From positions 1 through 48,955 of the forward strand of contig QCIU01000011.1 in NCBI GenBank assembly GCA_003216465.1: a DNA stretch of 48,955 bases, written 5' to 3'. The position numbers were made by a program, and so were the translations under genes. Origin of the DNA: Prochlorococcus sp. AG-402-N10. GTDB taxonomy: Bacteria; Cyanobacteriota; Cyanobacteriia; PCC-6307; Cyanobiaceae. Below are positions 15,365 through 22,618 of this stretch, one piece after another; position 1 is the stretch's first letter; each line of letters starts with the position of its first letter. Under the pieces are notes generated by a model. The model saw nothing but the letters and a program-made list of their open reading frames with translations, did no database searches and was not told the DNA's origin.

Positions 15365-15385
15365 TTAGCGGCCCCCTTAGCCCCC
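15365..15385 (+). repeat. Arm-type tandem word, left end of E7 (TTAGCGGCCCC)
   Basis: TTAGCGGCCCCCTTAGCCCC, two direct copies, 125 bases after the att core. Partner CTAGCGACCCCTCTAGCGCC at 16525. Confidence 0.62.
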
Positions 15386-15432
15386 CTCAGATACAACCTA
15401 GTTCCTTCTTTTAATTATCGTAATTCAAAATA

Positions 15433-15474
15433 ATTGACAGTCGATCTAGAATAAGAGGCAATTAGCTACTCTTT
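15433..15474 (+). promoter_or_regulatory. Promoter-hairpin cassette (copy c)
   Basis: TTGACAGTCGATCTA (15433-15447), then AAGAG and CTCTT (15452-15471) around a 10-base loop, ending just before the ATG at 15476. The T-run is short here. A sixth partial copy, without the TTGACA part, is at 12052 (GTCGATCTA). Confidence 0.52.
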
Positions 15475-15475
15475 C

Positions 15476-15928
15476 ATGAGAAAAAATTTTCTTTATATAT
15501 TCACTGCCTTTACTTTTTTGCTAAACATCTCAAATAAACCGATTTTTGCAGGGCCATTTGGAGATGAGATGGCTAAGTGCTTGGTTACATCAACTAGCAA
15601 TAGAGATAGAACTAAATTATTAAAGTGGATGTTTAGAGTTTATGGAGAGCATCCGGAAGTTTCTTATATGGTTGATTTATCAGATAGAGAAAAAAAAGTT
15701 ATTGATAAAGATATTGCAGATGTATTTACTCGATTATTATCTGAAGATTGTGTAGATGAAACTAAAAAGGCTTTAGAATATGAGGGTGAAAATGTTATGT
15801 TCACAGCGTTTCAGACTTTGGGTCAAGTAGCTGCGCAAGGTTTTAATGTGAACCCTAGTGTGGAGAGATCGATTAATAAATTTACTGAACTTATTGAGTA
15901 TGAAAAACTAGATTATTTAGATAAATAA
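15476..15928 (+). CDS. Exported protein of unknown function, 150 aa
   Basis: Signal peptide (KNFLYIFTAFTFLLNISNKPIFAG), then a mature helical part with two cysteines (MAKCLVTSTSN and SEDCVDETKK), probably a disulfide. Central segment RTKLLKWMFRVYGEHPEVSYM and DREKKVIDKDIADVF. This resembles other short cyanobacterial periplasmic proteins without assigned function. The start follows directly on the regulatory cassette. 24 bases from the next exported protein, likely an operon. Confidence 0.65.
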   Translation: MRKNFLYIFTAFTFLLNISNKPIFAGPFGDEMAKCLVTSTSNRDRTKLLKWMFRVYGEHPEVSYMVDLSDREKKVIDKDIADVFTRLLSEDCVDETKKALEYEGENVMFTAFQTLGQVAAQGFNVNPSVERSINKFTELIEYEKLDYLDK

Positions 15929-15952
15929 TTAGTTCTGACAAATAACCTACAA

Positions 15953-16405
15953 ATGAAACGCTTATTACTCCCTCTACTAGCTTCTATTGCTTTACCTAGT
16001 TCTATTTTTGCAAAACCTATTCCAAAAATTTCTGATTATGAATTATCAGCTGATATTACAGAAAAAATAGAATTTAAATGTCCTGTAAAAAGAGAGAGGG
16101 ATAAAAAAGAGAAAAGGACGAAAGTCACTAAGCTCTATAAGGAATGTTGGTTTCAATTAAATGATGATCATATTAATTTAATGGATATGCAAAAGATTAA
16201 TAAAAAAGATATCATCTCTTATTCTCATATGATTGATACCAATGGTGAAGGAGATGCAATTGGAGCTCACTTTTTTATATATAAAGCAAATGATGGCACG
16301 TTAAAAAGGATAGAAATTAATACTAAAACAAAACTGTTTGCTAGAAACTGGTGGAAGGAACATAAAAAAATAAATGAAGTGATAAATATTTGGATGAATA
16401 ATTAA
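15953..16405 (+). CDS. Exported protein of unknown function, 150 aa
   Basis: Signal peptide MKRLLLPLLASIALPSSIFA, then a mature part with IEFKCPVKRERDKK and YKECWFQLNDDHINLMD (two cysteines) and a C-terminal FARNWWKEHKK. No recognised domain. Its stop (TAA at 16403) overlaps an ATG that opens a 17-residue reading frame (MTSQAELKDKF), perhaps the start of a lost gene. Confidence 0.62.
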   Translation: MKRLLLPLLASIALPSSIFAKPIPKISDYELSADITEKIEFKCPVKRERDKKEKRTKVTKLYKECWFQLNDDHINLMDMQKINKKDIISYSHMIDTNGEGDAIGAHFFIYKANDGTLKRIEINTKTKLFARNWWKEHKKINEVINIWMNN

Positions 16406-16524
16406 TGACATCTCAAGCTGAGTTAAAAGATAAATTTATCAAGGTAAAGCAAGTTTAATTTCCTATCAAAATTACCCCATACCACAGGTACTAGAAAAGT
16501 ATCCACGATCGCATTGGTTGAACT

Positions 16525-16546
16525 CTAGCGACCCCTCTAGCGCCCC
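16525..16546 (+). repeat. Arm-type tandem word, right end of E7 (CTAGCGNCCCC)
   Basis: CTAGCGACCCCTCTAGCGCC plus CC, two direct copies 11 bases apart, 51 bases before the att core at 16597. Related to the left-end word at 15365 but not identical. Confidence 0.62.
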
Positions 16547-16596
16547 TTTCGCAATATGAGACAAGCATATTATTTCTAATCTATTGCTATGACTGA

Positions 16597-16642
16597 TCGG
16601 GGCTACAGGATTCGAACCTGCGACCTAGTGCTCCCAAAGCAC
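16597..16642 (-). repeat. Displaced tRNA-Pro 3' half (att site, E7/E8)
   Basis: Copy of the tRNA 3' half with one change (GGGGCTACAGG for GGGGCGACAGG), in the acceptor/T-stem junction. Left end of the zinc-ribbon element. Confidence 0.9.
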
Positions 16643-16732
16643 CGCACACCTCATTAGCATCACTAGGTTTTTAAGCTATAACTTATTTCTTTCGTGGTGT
16701 TGCGTATTTTGTCAGGACAAATTAGGTAGGTT

Positions 16733-16750
16733 TTGTCCGCAATTTGTCCG
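16733..16750 (+). repeat. Arm-type tandem word, left end of E8 (TTGTCCGC)
   Basis: TTGTCCGCAATTTGTCCG starts exactly 91 bases after the att core; the identical 18-base string is at 19634. An inverted AGGACAAA precedes it. Confidence 0.78.
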
Positions 16751-16777
16751 AAAAAAAGATTTTGGATAATTATTTAA

Positions 16778-17146
16778 TTAACGACCCATACCGAAAAGTA
16801 CAAAAAAGAAAATTACAGAGAATAAGCCCATTACAAAATTTCTAAGGTTTTTATTTGGTATGCCTGTTGAGGCTAACAATATTATCCAAGGTACAAAAGC
16901 TGCTCCAACAGCATAAGGTAACCCATTCATTGGCGTGAGGACCAAGATATAAAAGAGACCGTATCCAAAAGAATATAAAATGCTATTTTTTTTACCTGAT
17001 TTTTTGGTTGTATTTTTGGCTTCTTTTGTCGTATTAATAGTTTTTACTGGTTCTTTTTTTTCTGTTGAAAAATTTATTGGAGAACCACAGTTTTTGCAGA
17101 ATTTTTGACCAATATCTAATTTTGTTCCACATTCAATACAAAACAT
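16778..17146 (-). CDS. Zinc-ribbon membrane protein, 122 aa
   Basis: N-terminal zinc ribbon with CIEC and CKNC pairs (residues 3-20), a lysine/threonine-rich linker, then two or three hydrophobic segments (LFYILVLTPMNGLPYAVGA, FVPWIILLAS, NFVMGLFSVIFFFVLF). The ribbon would be cytoplasmic. Divergent from the three-gene zinc-ribbon run that begins at 17222, with about 75 bases between starts, a likely shared promoter region. Confidence 0.72.
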   Translation of the reverse strand: MFCIECGTKLDIGQKFCKNCGSPINFSTEKKEPVKTINTTKEAKNTTKKSGKKNSILYSFGYGLFYILVLTPMNGLPYAVGAAFVPWIILLASTGIPNKNLRNFVMGLFSVIFFFVLFGMGR

Positions 17147-17221
17147 AGTATTAAAAAAGTATTAATTTCATGATTGCAATATAATTTGATTTAGCACATT
17201 TATGTTTTTAATTAAAAGTAA

Positions 17222-18112
17222 ATGAAAGAAAGTAATAAATATGATCCATTAGAAGATCAAAAAAGACTTTTTGGGACAATAAAAAATATTGGGAGAAAAG
17301 TTTCATCTAAGAATCGTAATGGTTCATCTTCAAATGCATATGATCCTGCATATGATCCTGCATATAAATTTATAAAAAATAAAAGCCGTCCTGTAGAGGA
17401 TGACTGGTCTTCTAAATTCAAAAAAAATTTGAATAGAAATCAATTAGAAGTTATTAATGAAGCTAAACAAAATGAACAAGCTAAAGAATCAGATGCAAGC
17501 ATTAAAAAGAAAGAAGGTAAATTAAAGCTTAAGAAAGGATCATCATTAAGTAAAAAAAATTTTATTAAAGATGATATTAAAAAAGTAGTAAGAGCGTCCG
17601 TCTGCCCAAAATGCGGAGCCCCAATTAAAGAGCAAGATTTATTTTGTGGAGAATGCGGATATAAATTAGAGGGGATAAATTTCTCTCATGATATTGAAGA
17701 AGAATCTCCTAAGGAATTGGAGAATGATAAAAAAGAAAATTTAGAAGTAAGTATTGATGCAAAAAATATAGATTCAAAAGAAGAAGAATTGATAATTAAC
17801 GAAAACAAAAATAAGAAGATAACCACCAAAAAACAAAGTCATAACAATTTACCAATTGAAACTCTAGAAATATTAAAGTCATTTTTTGATGATCAGCTTA
17901 TAAGCGAAAGCGAATACAATACCCTTAGAAAGTCAGCTTTAAATCTTTCTAATAATTTGGATTCGGATTCTTCAAATAAAAAAGAATTAATTCCATCTAT
18001 CAAATCTATTTCTAGAGAAAAATTAACTGAATTAAAAGTTCTTTTTGATAAAGAATTAATTGATAAAGAAGAATATGATCTCTTGAGAAGAAATTTATTA
18101 TTCACTAAATAA
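17222..18112 (+). CDS. Zinc-ribbon protein with paired SHOCT-like segments, 296 aa
   Basis: Long charged N-terminal region with a short repeat (AYDPAYDPAYKF), then a zinc ribbon at about residues 128-146 (CPKCGAP and CGECG). The C-terminal third holds two copies of a short helical motif, LEILKSFFDDQLISESEYNTL and LTELKVLFDKELIDKEEYDL, which resemble the SHOCT motif (LxxLxxLxxxGxIxxEEF) that usually mediates oligomerisation. No membrane segment. The stop is 1 base before the ATG of the M48 gene, so translation is probably coupled. Role unknown. Confidence 0.72.
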   Translation: MKESNKYDPLEDQKRLFGTIKNIGRKVSSKNRNGSSSNAYDPAYDPAYKFIKNKSRPVEDDWSSKFKKNLNRNQLEVINEAKQNEQAKESDASIKKKEGKLKLKKGSSLSKKNFIKDDIKKVVRASVCPKCGAPIKEQDLFCGECGYKLEGINFSHDIEEESPKELENDKKENLEVSIDAKNIDSKEEELIINENKNKKITTKKQSHNNLPIETLEILKSFFDDQLISESEYNTLRKSALNLSNNLDSDSSNKKELIPSIKSISREKLTELKVLFDKELIDKEEYDLLRRNLLFTK

Positions 18113-18113
18113 T

Positions 18114-19061
18114 ATGGACAAAATTATTCTTGAGGATTTAGAAGCAACTGAATATGAACATCCTTTAGACAGAGCTGCTCTTCAAAAGCTTGAAGCAATT
18201 CCAGGAACAAGAAGACTAGTACAAAAGATTTGGAAAGAATATTTTGATAAGGTTTTGTATTTTGAAACTACCGGTTCAAATGTTGAAGTGACTAAGGATA
18301 ATTACCCTTATCTTTATGATCTTTTGCTTGAAGCATGTTCAATTTTGAATATAAAGGATATTCCTCCCCTATATTTAGAAAATAGTCCAGTTATTAATGC
18401 TTTCGCTAAGGGAGTTAATAGACCAGTAATAGTACTTACTTATGCCGCTATAGAAAGATTAGATCGTTATGAGTTACTTTATGTGATTGCACATGAATTA
18501 GGACATATTAAAAGCGGACATGTCCTTTATTACTACTTGGCATATAACTTAGGCGATTTTCTTCAGATTGCAGGGCAACTAAGTTTGGGACTTGGGGCTT
18601 TAGCGGGAAATGGAATAAAATATGCTTTGTTTTATTGGCGTCGAATGTCAGAATTTACTGCAGATCGTGCAGGATTACTAGTTTGTCAGGATACTAAGGT
18701 TTGTATTAGAAGCTTTATAAAATTATCAGGATTGCCTTTGGATAACGTTAACATCGAAGATTTTGAAAAGTCGTTTACAAAACAAGCAAAAGATTTTGAA
18801 GATTTTGATTATGGTGCTTTAAATAAGTTAATTAGACTTCAACTAACTGTGGATAATAGTCACCCATGGTCTGTTTTAAGAGCTTCAGAACTTTTGAAAT
18901 GGGCTGAATCAGATGAATATAAAAGTATCTTAAAGAGAGAGACTAAGCAGATTGATGACTTAAATCCTAATAGTTTTAAATTCTGTGCTCAATGTGGAAA
19001 CAAATTAGAAGAATCTCAGAAATTTTGCGGTAATTGTGGAACTCAGGTCGAAATAAAATAA
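18114..19061 (+). CDS. M48-type metallopeptidase with C-terminal zinc ribbon, 315 aa
   Basis: No signal peptide. The catalytic core has HELGHIKSGH (about residues 123-132, in VIAHELGHIKSG) and the third ligand Glu in RRMSEFTADRAGLL. One or two hydrophobic stretches (LAYNLGDFLQIAGQLSLGLGAL) lie between, as in M48 enzymes with a cytosolic or membrane-bound active site. The C-terminus is a zinc ribbon (CAQCG and CGNCG), the same type of tag as on the three neighbours. M48 enzymes act on membrane or exported proteins; the target here is unknown. Confidence 0.85.
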   Translation: MDKIILEDLEATEYEHPLDRAALQKLEAIPGTRRLVQKIWKEYFDKVLYFETTGSNVEVTKDNYPYLYDLLLEACSILNIKDIPPLYLENSPVINAFAKGVNRPVIVLTYAAIERLDRYELLYVIAHELGHIKSGHVLYYYLAYNLGDFLQIAGQLSLGLGALAGNGIKYALFYWRRMSEFTADRAGLLVCQDTKVCIRSFIKLSGLPLDNVNIEDFEKSFTKQAKDFEDFDYGALNKLIRLQLTVDNSHPWSVLRASELLKWAESDEYKSILKRETKQIDDLNPNSFKFCAQCGNKLEESQKFCGNCGTQVEIK

Positions 19062-19079
19062 ATTTAAATTTCCAATTTT

Positions 19080-19607
19080 ATGTTTTGTACTCAATGCGGT
19101 CAGAAATGTTCACCTAACGATCATTTTTGTACCAAATGTGGAGTATCAATTAAACCTTTAAAAGAGAAGAAAGTCCCCTCACCTATTAAAGAAAAAACTA
19201 GAAATAGAGAGTTTAGTGAAAATGTAGAAAGAGCATCATTCTTCCATGACAGAGGGATAGAAAGAATGCTTGCCAAAAACTACAAAGGGGCGAAAGAAGA
19301 TTTTGAGAAAGTTATTGAAATATATCCAAATGCACCATTAATTGAAGAGACTTATCTTAATCTTGGGGTGATGCATCTTAGACTTGGAAATGAATCAGAA
19401 GCCTTAGTAGCAACAAATAAGGCACTTGAGATTAATCCAAATTATTTAGATGCAAAGAATAACCGTAAAAAATTGCTAAATCATAAAAAATATGATTCTG
19501 GAATAAATTTTATAAGTAGGATATTTGCTGTGCCTGCAGGGATAGTTTTATTTTCTCTTTTCAGAGTTGTTCTGAAAGAACTAGTTCAAGCTTTAACCAA
19601 CCAATAA
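19080..19607 (+). CDS. Zinc-ribbon / TPR / membrane protein, 175 aa
   Basis: N-terminal zinc ribbon (CTQCG and CTKCG, residues 3-20), then two or three TPR-like repeats (about residues 55-135: RGIERMLAKNYKGAKEDFEK, LNLGVMHLRLGNESEALVAT) and a C-terminal hydrophobic helix (FAVPAGIVLFSLFRVV). Follows the M48 gene by 18 bases, same strand. It could act as an adapter that tethers or scaffolds the protease; that is inference from architecture and order. Confidence 0.75.
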   Translation: MFCTQCGQKCSPNDHFCTKCGVSIKPLKEKKVPSPIKEKTRNREFSENVERASFFHDRGIERMLAKNYKGAKEDFEKVIEIYPNAPLIEETYLNLGVMHLRLGNESEALVATNKALEINPNYLDAKNNRKKLLNHKKYDSGINFISRIFAVPAGIVLFSLFRVVLKELVQALTNQ

Positions 19608-19633
19608 TAACCCGCTAGTTATGAACTATGCAT

Positions 19634-19651
19634 TTGTCCGCAATTTGTCCG
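19634..19651 (+). repeat. Arm-type tandem word, right end of E8 (TTGTCCGC)
   Basis: TTGTCCGCAATTTGTCCG, identical to 16733-16750, plus an inverted GCGGACA at about 19660. Ends 75 bases before the att core at 19726. Confidence 0.78.
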
Positions 19652-19675
19652 CTTTTGTTGCGGACAGAATTTAGC

Positions 19676-19710
19676 TAAAAAAAAAGACAGGCAGGGGAAC
19701 CTGTCTATAA
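19676..19710 (-). terminator. Element-carried tRNA terminator (E8 right end)
   Basis: GACAGGCAGGGGAACCTGTC preceded by A8 on the plus strand: on the minus strand a GACAGG/CCTGTC stem and T8, shortly after the tRNA 3' half. It would end transcription of the tRNA that E8 completes. Confidence 0.68.
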
Positions 19711-19725
19711 CGTGGATTATTAGAG

Positions 19726-19771
19726 TCGGGGCGACAGGATTCGAAGCTGCGACCTAGTGCTCCCAAAGCAC
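19726..19771 (-). repeat. Displaced tRNA-Pro 3' half (att site, E8/E9)
   Basis: Copy of the tRNA 3' half with one change (GAAGCTGCG for GAACCTGCG). Left end of the first capsid-carrying satellite. Confidence 0.9.
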
Positions 19772-19873
19772 TAACCCAAAACAAGTGAGAATCTAGGATC
19801 TCAGTCATAACAATAGATATAAGCTAATTTCTCTGTCTGCTAGTGTCCAGCTTTGTTTACATAAGGTTGTTTC

Positions 19874-19892
19874 TTTCGTACATCATTCGTAC
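19874..19892 (+). repeat. Arm-type tandem word, left end of E9 (TTCGTAC)
   Basis: TTTCGTACATCATTCGTAC, 103 bases after the att core and directly before the recombinase gene. The partner pair is at 27961. Confidence 0.75.
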
Positions 19893-19920
19893 AATAGGAC
19901 TAAGAAATGACCTAGTGCTC

Positions 19921-21111
19921 ATGCCAAAAAAAGTTCATACAGAAGATTGGGTAAAGTCTGCCAGAGATGCGATGAGAGTTGATATGGCGGCTGATGCTAA
20001 GTGGTATATGACAAATAGAAGAGGTTCAGTTCAGTTAGAAGTTAGAGACAACGGGCAATCTCAATCAGTAATGTTGAATTATGAATGGTCAAAGAATGAT
20101 CTATTTAAAGCAGCTAGAAGAATACAAAAAATATATGAGAACTTTTATTCAGATATAGGAAAAGGAAATTTAAAGAAATCTTGTAAGGTTGTCGAAAGTA
20201 TAAGTAATAAGGGAAAAATAGATTTTGACGAAATATTTAAAGAATTTAGAAAATTTTGCGTTACCGCCTCGGATAAAACATGGAATAAATCCTACGTCCC
20301 AGTACTCCATAAATGCCAAGAGCTATTAGAAAAACAGAAAGGTAAACCATCAGGCGGTGAAGAATTAATGATATCTTGCCTTGAACAATGGGAGGAGGGA
20401 AGTAGGTCGAGACAAATTGCAAAAAGAGTTATTTATAAATTTCTTGAGTGGGCAGTTCTTAGAGCAAAACTTTCTAATTTATATGCACCTGTAAAAATAC
20501 AAGAGACTTTAAAAGAAAAGAGGGTTGGTTATGCCTTAGAAGATGAACAAGTTCTCCAATTAATAGCTTTAGAGAAAGATCAATCTTGGCAATTTGCTTT
20601 TCAATTATTAGCTGTTTATGGATTACGTCCAGAGGAACTTAGACACCTTGTTATAAAGAAAGGAATTAACGGAAAAGAATTATGGTGTATTTACAGGAAA
20701 TCTATGGGAGGAACTAAAGGACAAAAAACAGAACCTAGACAACTTGCTCCTTTATTAATCAAAGACGGAAAAGGTTTTATTGATTGGAAATTACAAGAAA
20801 GAATAGAGAAAGGAGAAGAACTTCCATCATTAGGAAATAGTGCAGCTAATGGATTAAGGAAGCATTTAGAAAGAAATAAAAACTGGATATTATTTAAAAA
20901 ACAAGCAGAAATTCAAGGAGAATCCTTAGTGCCTTATGCCTTCCGTCATAGGTTCGCAAAAGAAGCTCATACAAGATCAGTTGAACTAGGTTTAACTTTG
21001 AAGGATATTGCTTTCGTTATGGGTCATACAACAGAAGTTCATCAACAAAATTATGGAAGGTTTATTCCTACAGGAACATTCGCTAAGTTCAATAAACAGT
21101 TAGCAGCATGA
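19921..21111 (+). CDS. int: Tyrosine recombinase (integrase) of satellite E9, 396 aa
   Basis: I start at the ATG (MPKKVHTEDW) because it matches the start of the E12 homologue; an in-frame ATG-like start 26 codons earlier is not supported. Catalytic set: Arg in AVYGLRPEELRHL, a Lys in the strand after it (KSMGGTKGQKTE region), box II PYAFRHRF (the usual first His is Tyr), and MGHTTEVHQQNYGRF with the last His and the nucleophilic Tyr. The N-terminal ~190 residues hold the DNA-arm and core-binding parts. It is expected to recombine the tRNA-Pro anticodon arm. Its stop overlaps the ligase start (ATGA). GACCTAGTGCTC, a piece of the att sequence, lies directly before the ATG. Confidence 0.9.
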   Translation: MPKKVHTEDWVKSARDAMRVDMAADAKWYMTNRRGSVQLEVRDNGQSQSVMLNYEWSKNDLFKAARRIQKIYENFYSDIGKGNLKKSCKVVESISNKGKIDFDEIFKEFRKFCVTASDKTWNKSYVPVLHKCQELLEKQKGKPSGGEELMISCLEQWEEGSRSRQIAKRVIYKFLEWAVLRAKLSNLYAPVKIQETLKEKRVGYALEDEQVLQLIALEKDQSWQFAFQLLAVYGLRPEELRHLVIKKGINGKELWCIYRKSMGGTKGQKTEPRQLAPLLIKDGKGFIDWKLQERIEKGEELPSLGNSAANGLRKHLERNKNWILFKKQAEIQGESLVPYAFRHRFAKEAHTRSVELGLTLKDIAFVMGHTTEVHQQNYGRFIPTGTFAKFNKQLAA

Positions 21112-21863
21112 GCAGTTATTTAGAAGAGAGAATTGAATGGTATGACCATAATTACAGGATGGGAACTCCATTAATTACTGATGAGCAGTTCGATAAGTTA
21201 GAAGCAAATTTATTTAGAGTAGATCCAGAAGCTAATTATTTTTCTAAAAAAACTATATTGCCATTACCTTCATTAGCTAAAGATTCTATTGATGATTTTT
21301 TAAATGGATTACTTCCTGATACTCGATTAATTATCGAACCAAAAATAGATGGTTGTGCTATTGCTATTCAATATATTGATGGAGAGTTAGTTAAGGCAAT
21401 CGCAAGAAAAGGAGGAGATGTTACCAACAAAATAAAAGATATTCCTGACGTACCTAATAAGATAAAAGTACAAGGCTTAATCCAAATAAGAGGAGAACTA
21501 TTTAATCCTTCTGAACATGAAAGACCAACTTATTCTCAAAGACAATCAGGGGCTTATCTTAGGGCTGCTGCTAGTAAAAGCGATCATCTTAGCTTTTGTT
21601 CTTTCCAGATAATTAACGGACGATTAAACCAACACGACTCCCTTCAGTATTTAAAAAAGTTAGGCTTTACGATTCCAGAATATAAGAGCTTAAACTTTAC
21701 AACTCAAGTAGAGATGTATAGAAAACAATGGACTGATAAAAAGCTATTTAATAATTATCCGACTGATGGAATAGTAGTAAAAATAAACAGTAGAAAACTT
21801 CAACTAATAAGAGAGAAATCATTAGACTCTTATCCTCATTGGCAGATGGCGATCAAGTATTAA
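21108..21863 (+). CDS. Minimal NAD-dependent DNA ligase (adenylation domain only)
   Basis: 251 residues against about 670 for LigA. Residues 1-40 look like the Ia segment that binds NMN (YDHNYRMGTPLITDEQFDKLE); then the active-site lysine in EPKIDGCAIA (KxDG), IRGELF, YPTDGIVVKIN and the closing WQMAIKY. The OB-fold, zinc finger, HhH and BRCT parts are missing, so nick sealing on its own is doubtful unless another protein supplies DNA binding. ATGA overlap with the integrase suggests a shared task, for example joining ends of the excised circle. E12 lacks it. Confidence 0.82.
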   Translation: MSSYLEERIEWYDHNYRMGTPLITDEQFDKLEANLFRVDPEANYFSKKTILPLPSLAKDSIDDFLNGLLPDTRLIIEPKIDGCAIAIQYIDGELVKAIARKGGDVTNKIKDIPDVPNKIKVQGLIQIRGELFNPSEHERPTYSQRQSGAYLRAAASKSDHLSFCSFQIINGRLNQHDSLQYLKKLGFTIPEYKSLNFTTQVEMYRKQWTDKKLFNNYPTDGIVVKINSRKLQLIREKSLDSYPHWQMAIKY

Positions 21864-21878
21864 GAGCAAAGGTTCTTT

Positions 21879-21922
21879 CTGAGAAATTTCTCAGGAGGGT
21901 TATTCTCGCCTCGATATTTTTT
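21879..21922 (+). terminator. Palindrome and terminator after the integrase-ligase operon
   Basis: CTGAGAAATTTCTCAG (21879-21894) is a perfect 16-base palindrome; it is followed by GAGG and CCTC around a 10-base loop and ATATTTTTTT. A related stretch (GGTTCTTTCT, GGGTTATTC, TTTAGCGTG) follows the cargo genes in E12 at about 35818-35868, so the region is conserved. Confidence 0.5.
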
Positions 21923-22027
21923 TAGCGTGTGAAAAATCTAATCGGGAAAAGTTAAGGCAGTAATAAGAGAATATAACCAGTAATAGGAAGAGATAAGAGC
22001 AGTAAACCCCTTTATTCAATCTTTACT

Positions 22028-22300
22028 TTATTTTTTCCCAATAGAATATAAGGCTCTCTGTTCTTCTATCCATTTTTGAGGTGTAAAGTTGATCTTACAA
22101 GGAGCTCCGTCATACCATTTGCAAATAGTATTTATATAAGCCGCCAGATATTGCCCTCCTACCTTTTTATCCAGAGAAATATACATCTTTCCGTCTATTT
22201 CGCTTAAAAATTGAGTGATTTGCCCTTCTTTGGCTAATCGGTACAAAGTTGTTTTAGAAACTCCTAAAAGTTCACAAGTTTCTTTGAATGTAGCTTCCAT
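22028..22300 (-). CDS. Small HTH protein, 90 aa, downstream of the capsid gene (E9)
   Basis: I start at the ATG at 22300 (MEATFKETCELLGVSKTTLY) because the upstream extension overlaps a likely -10 (TATTATACC). MerR/excisionase-type HTH (ETCELLGVSKTTLYRLAKEG), then a beta-hairpin region and IDGKMYISLDK, followed by a basic tail (CKINFTPQKWIEEQRALYSIGKK). Likely a regulator or recombination directionality factor. A related protein holds the same place in E12 (35919-36170), with the same NGQKHLYMKE-like wing. Confidence 0.68.
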   Translation of the reverse strand: MEATFKETCELLGVSKTTLYRLAKEGQITQFLSEIDGKMYISLDKKVGGQYLAAYINTICKWYDGAPCKINFTPQKWIEEQRALYSIGKK

Positions 22301-22438
22301 AAAATGATTGAAATAACTAGGTTTTGACGGTATAATATGCCGTTTTCCCAATAGGAAAGGCGTTGACGCTAATTAAATTTTGGGCTACGAAAACCCCCTT
22401 GTCGGAATCGCTGGAAAGAACCTTTGAGAAAAACAAAT

Positions 22439-22588
22439 GGGAGGGAAACTATTTAGGACTATGGAATCCTGAACCCTATCCCAAAACCTCCCAAATGTTT
22501 TAAAAGCGGGGAGTGATTACACCCCTGAATGAGGAGGAAATTTAGGGCAACGACTCCTATATCCTTGCTCAAGTGAACCAAACCCCGC
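22439..22588 (-). ncRNA. Conserved two-stem element beside the capsid gene (E9)
   Basis: Stem 1: GGGAGG (22439-22444) with CCTCCC (22487-22492), both beside CAAATG. Stem 2: GCGGGG (22506-22511) with CCCCGC (22583-22588), enclosing GATGAGGAGGAAAT-like and ATCCTTGCTCA sequence. The E12 copy at 36197-36332 has other bases in both stems but keeps pairing, so the structure is selected. It directly follows the capsid stop. It could be an RNA element, or a packaging (cos/pac) site. Strand not certain. Confidence 0.6.
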
Positions 22589-22618
22589 TAGATACTATGC
22601 TGATTTACTGCTCAGTAT

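Noticed and set aside
22506-22588. Possible hammerhead ribozyme (CTGAATGAG and GGAAAT)
   Set aside because: The core does not fit CUGANGA ... GAAA in either satellite copy, although the stems are real.
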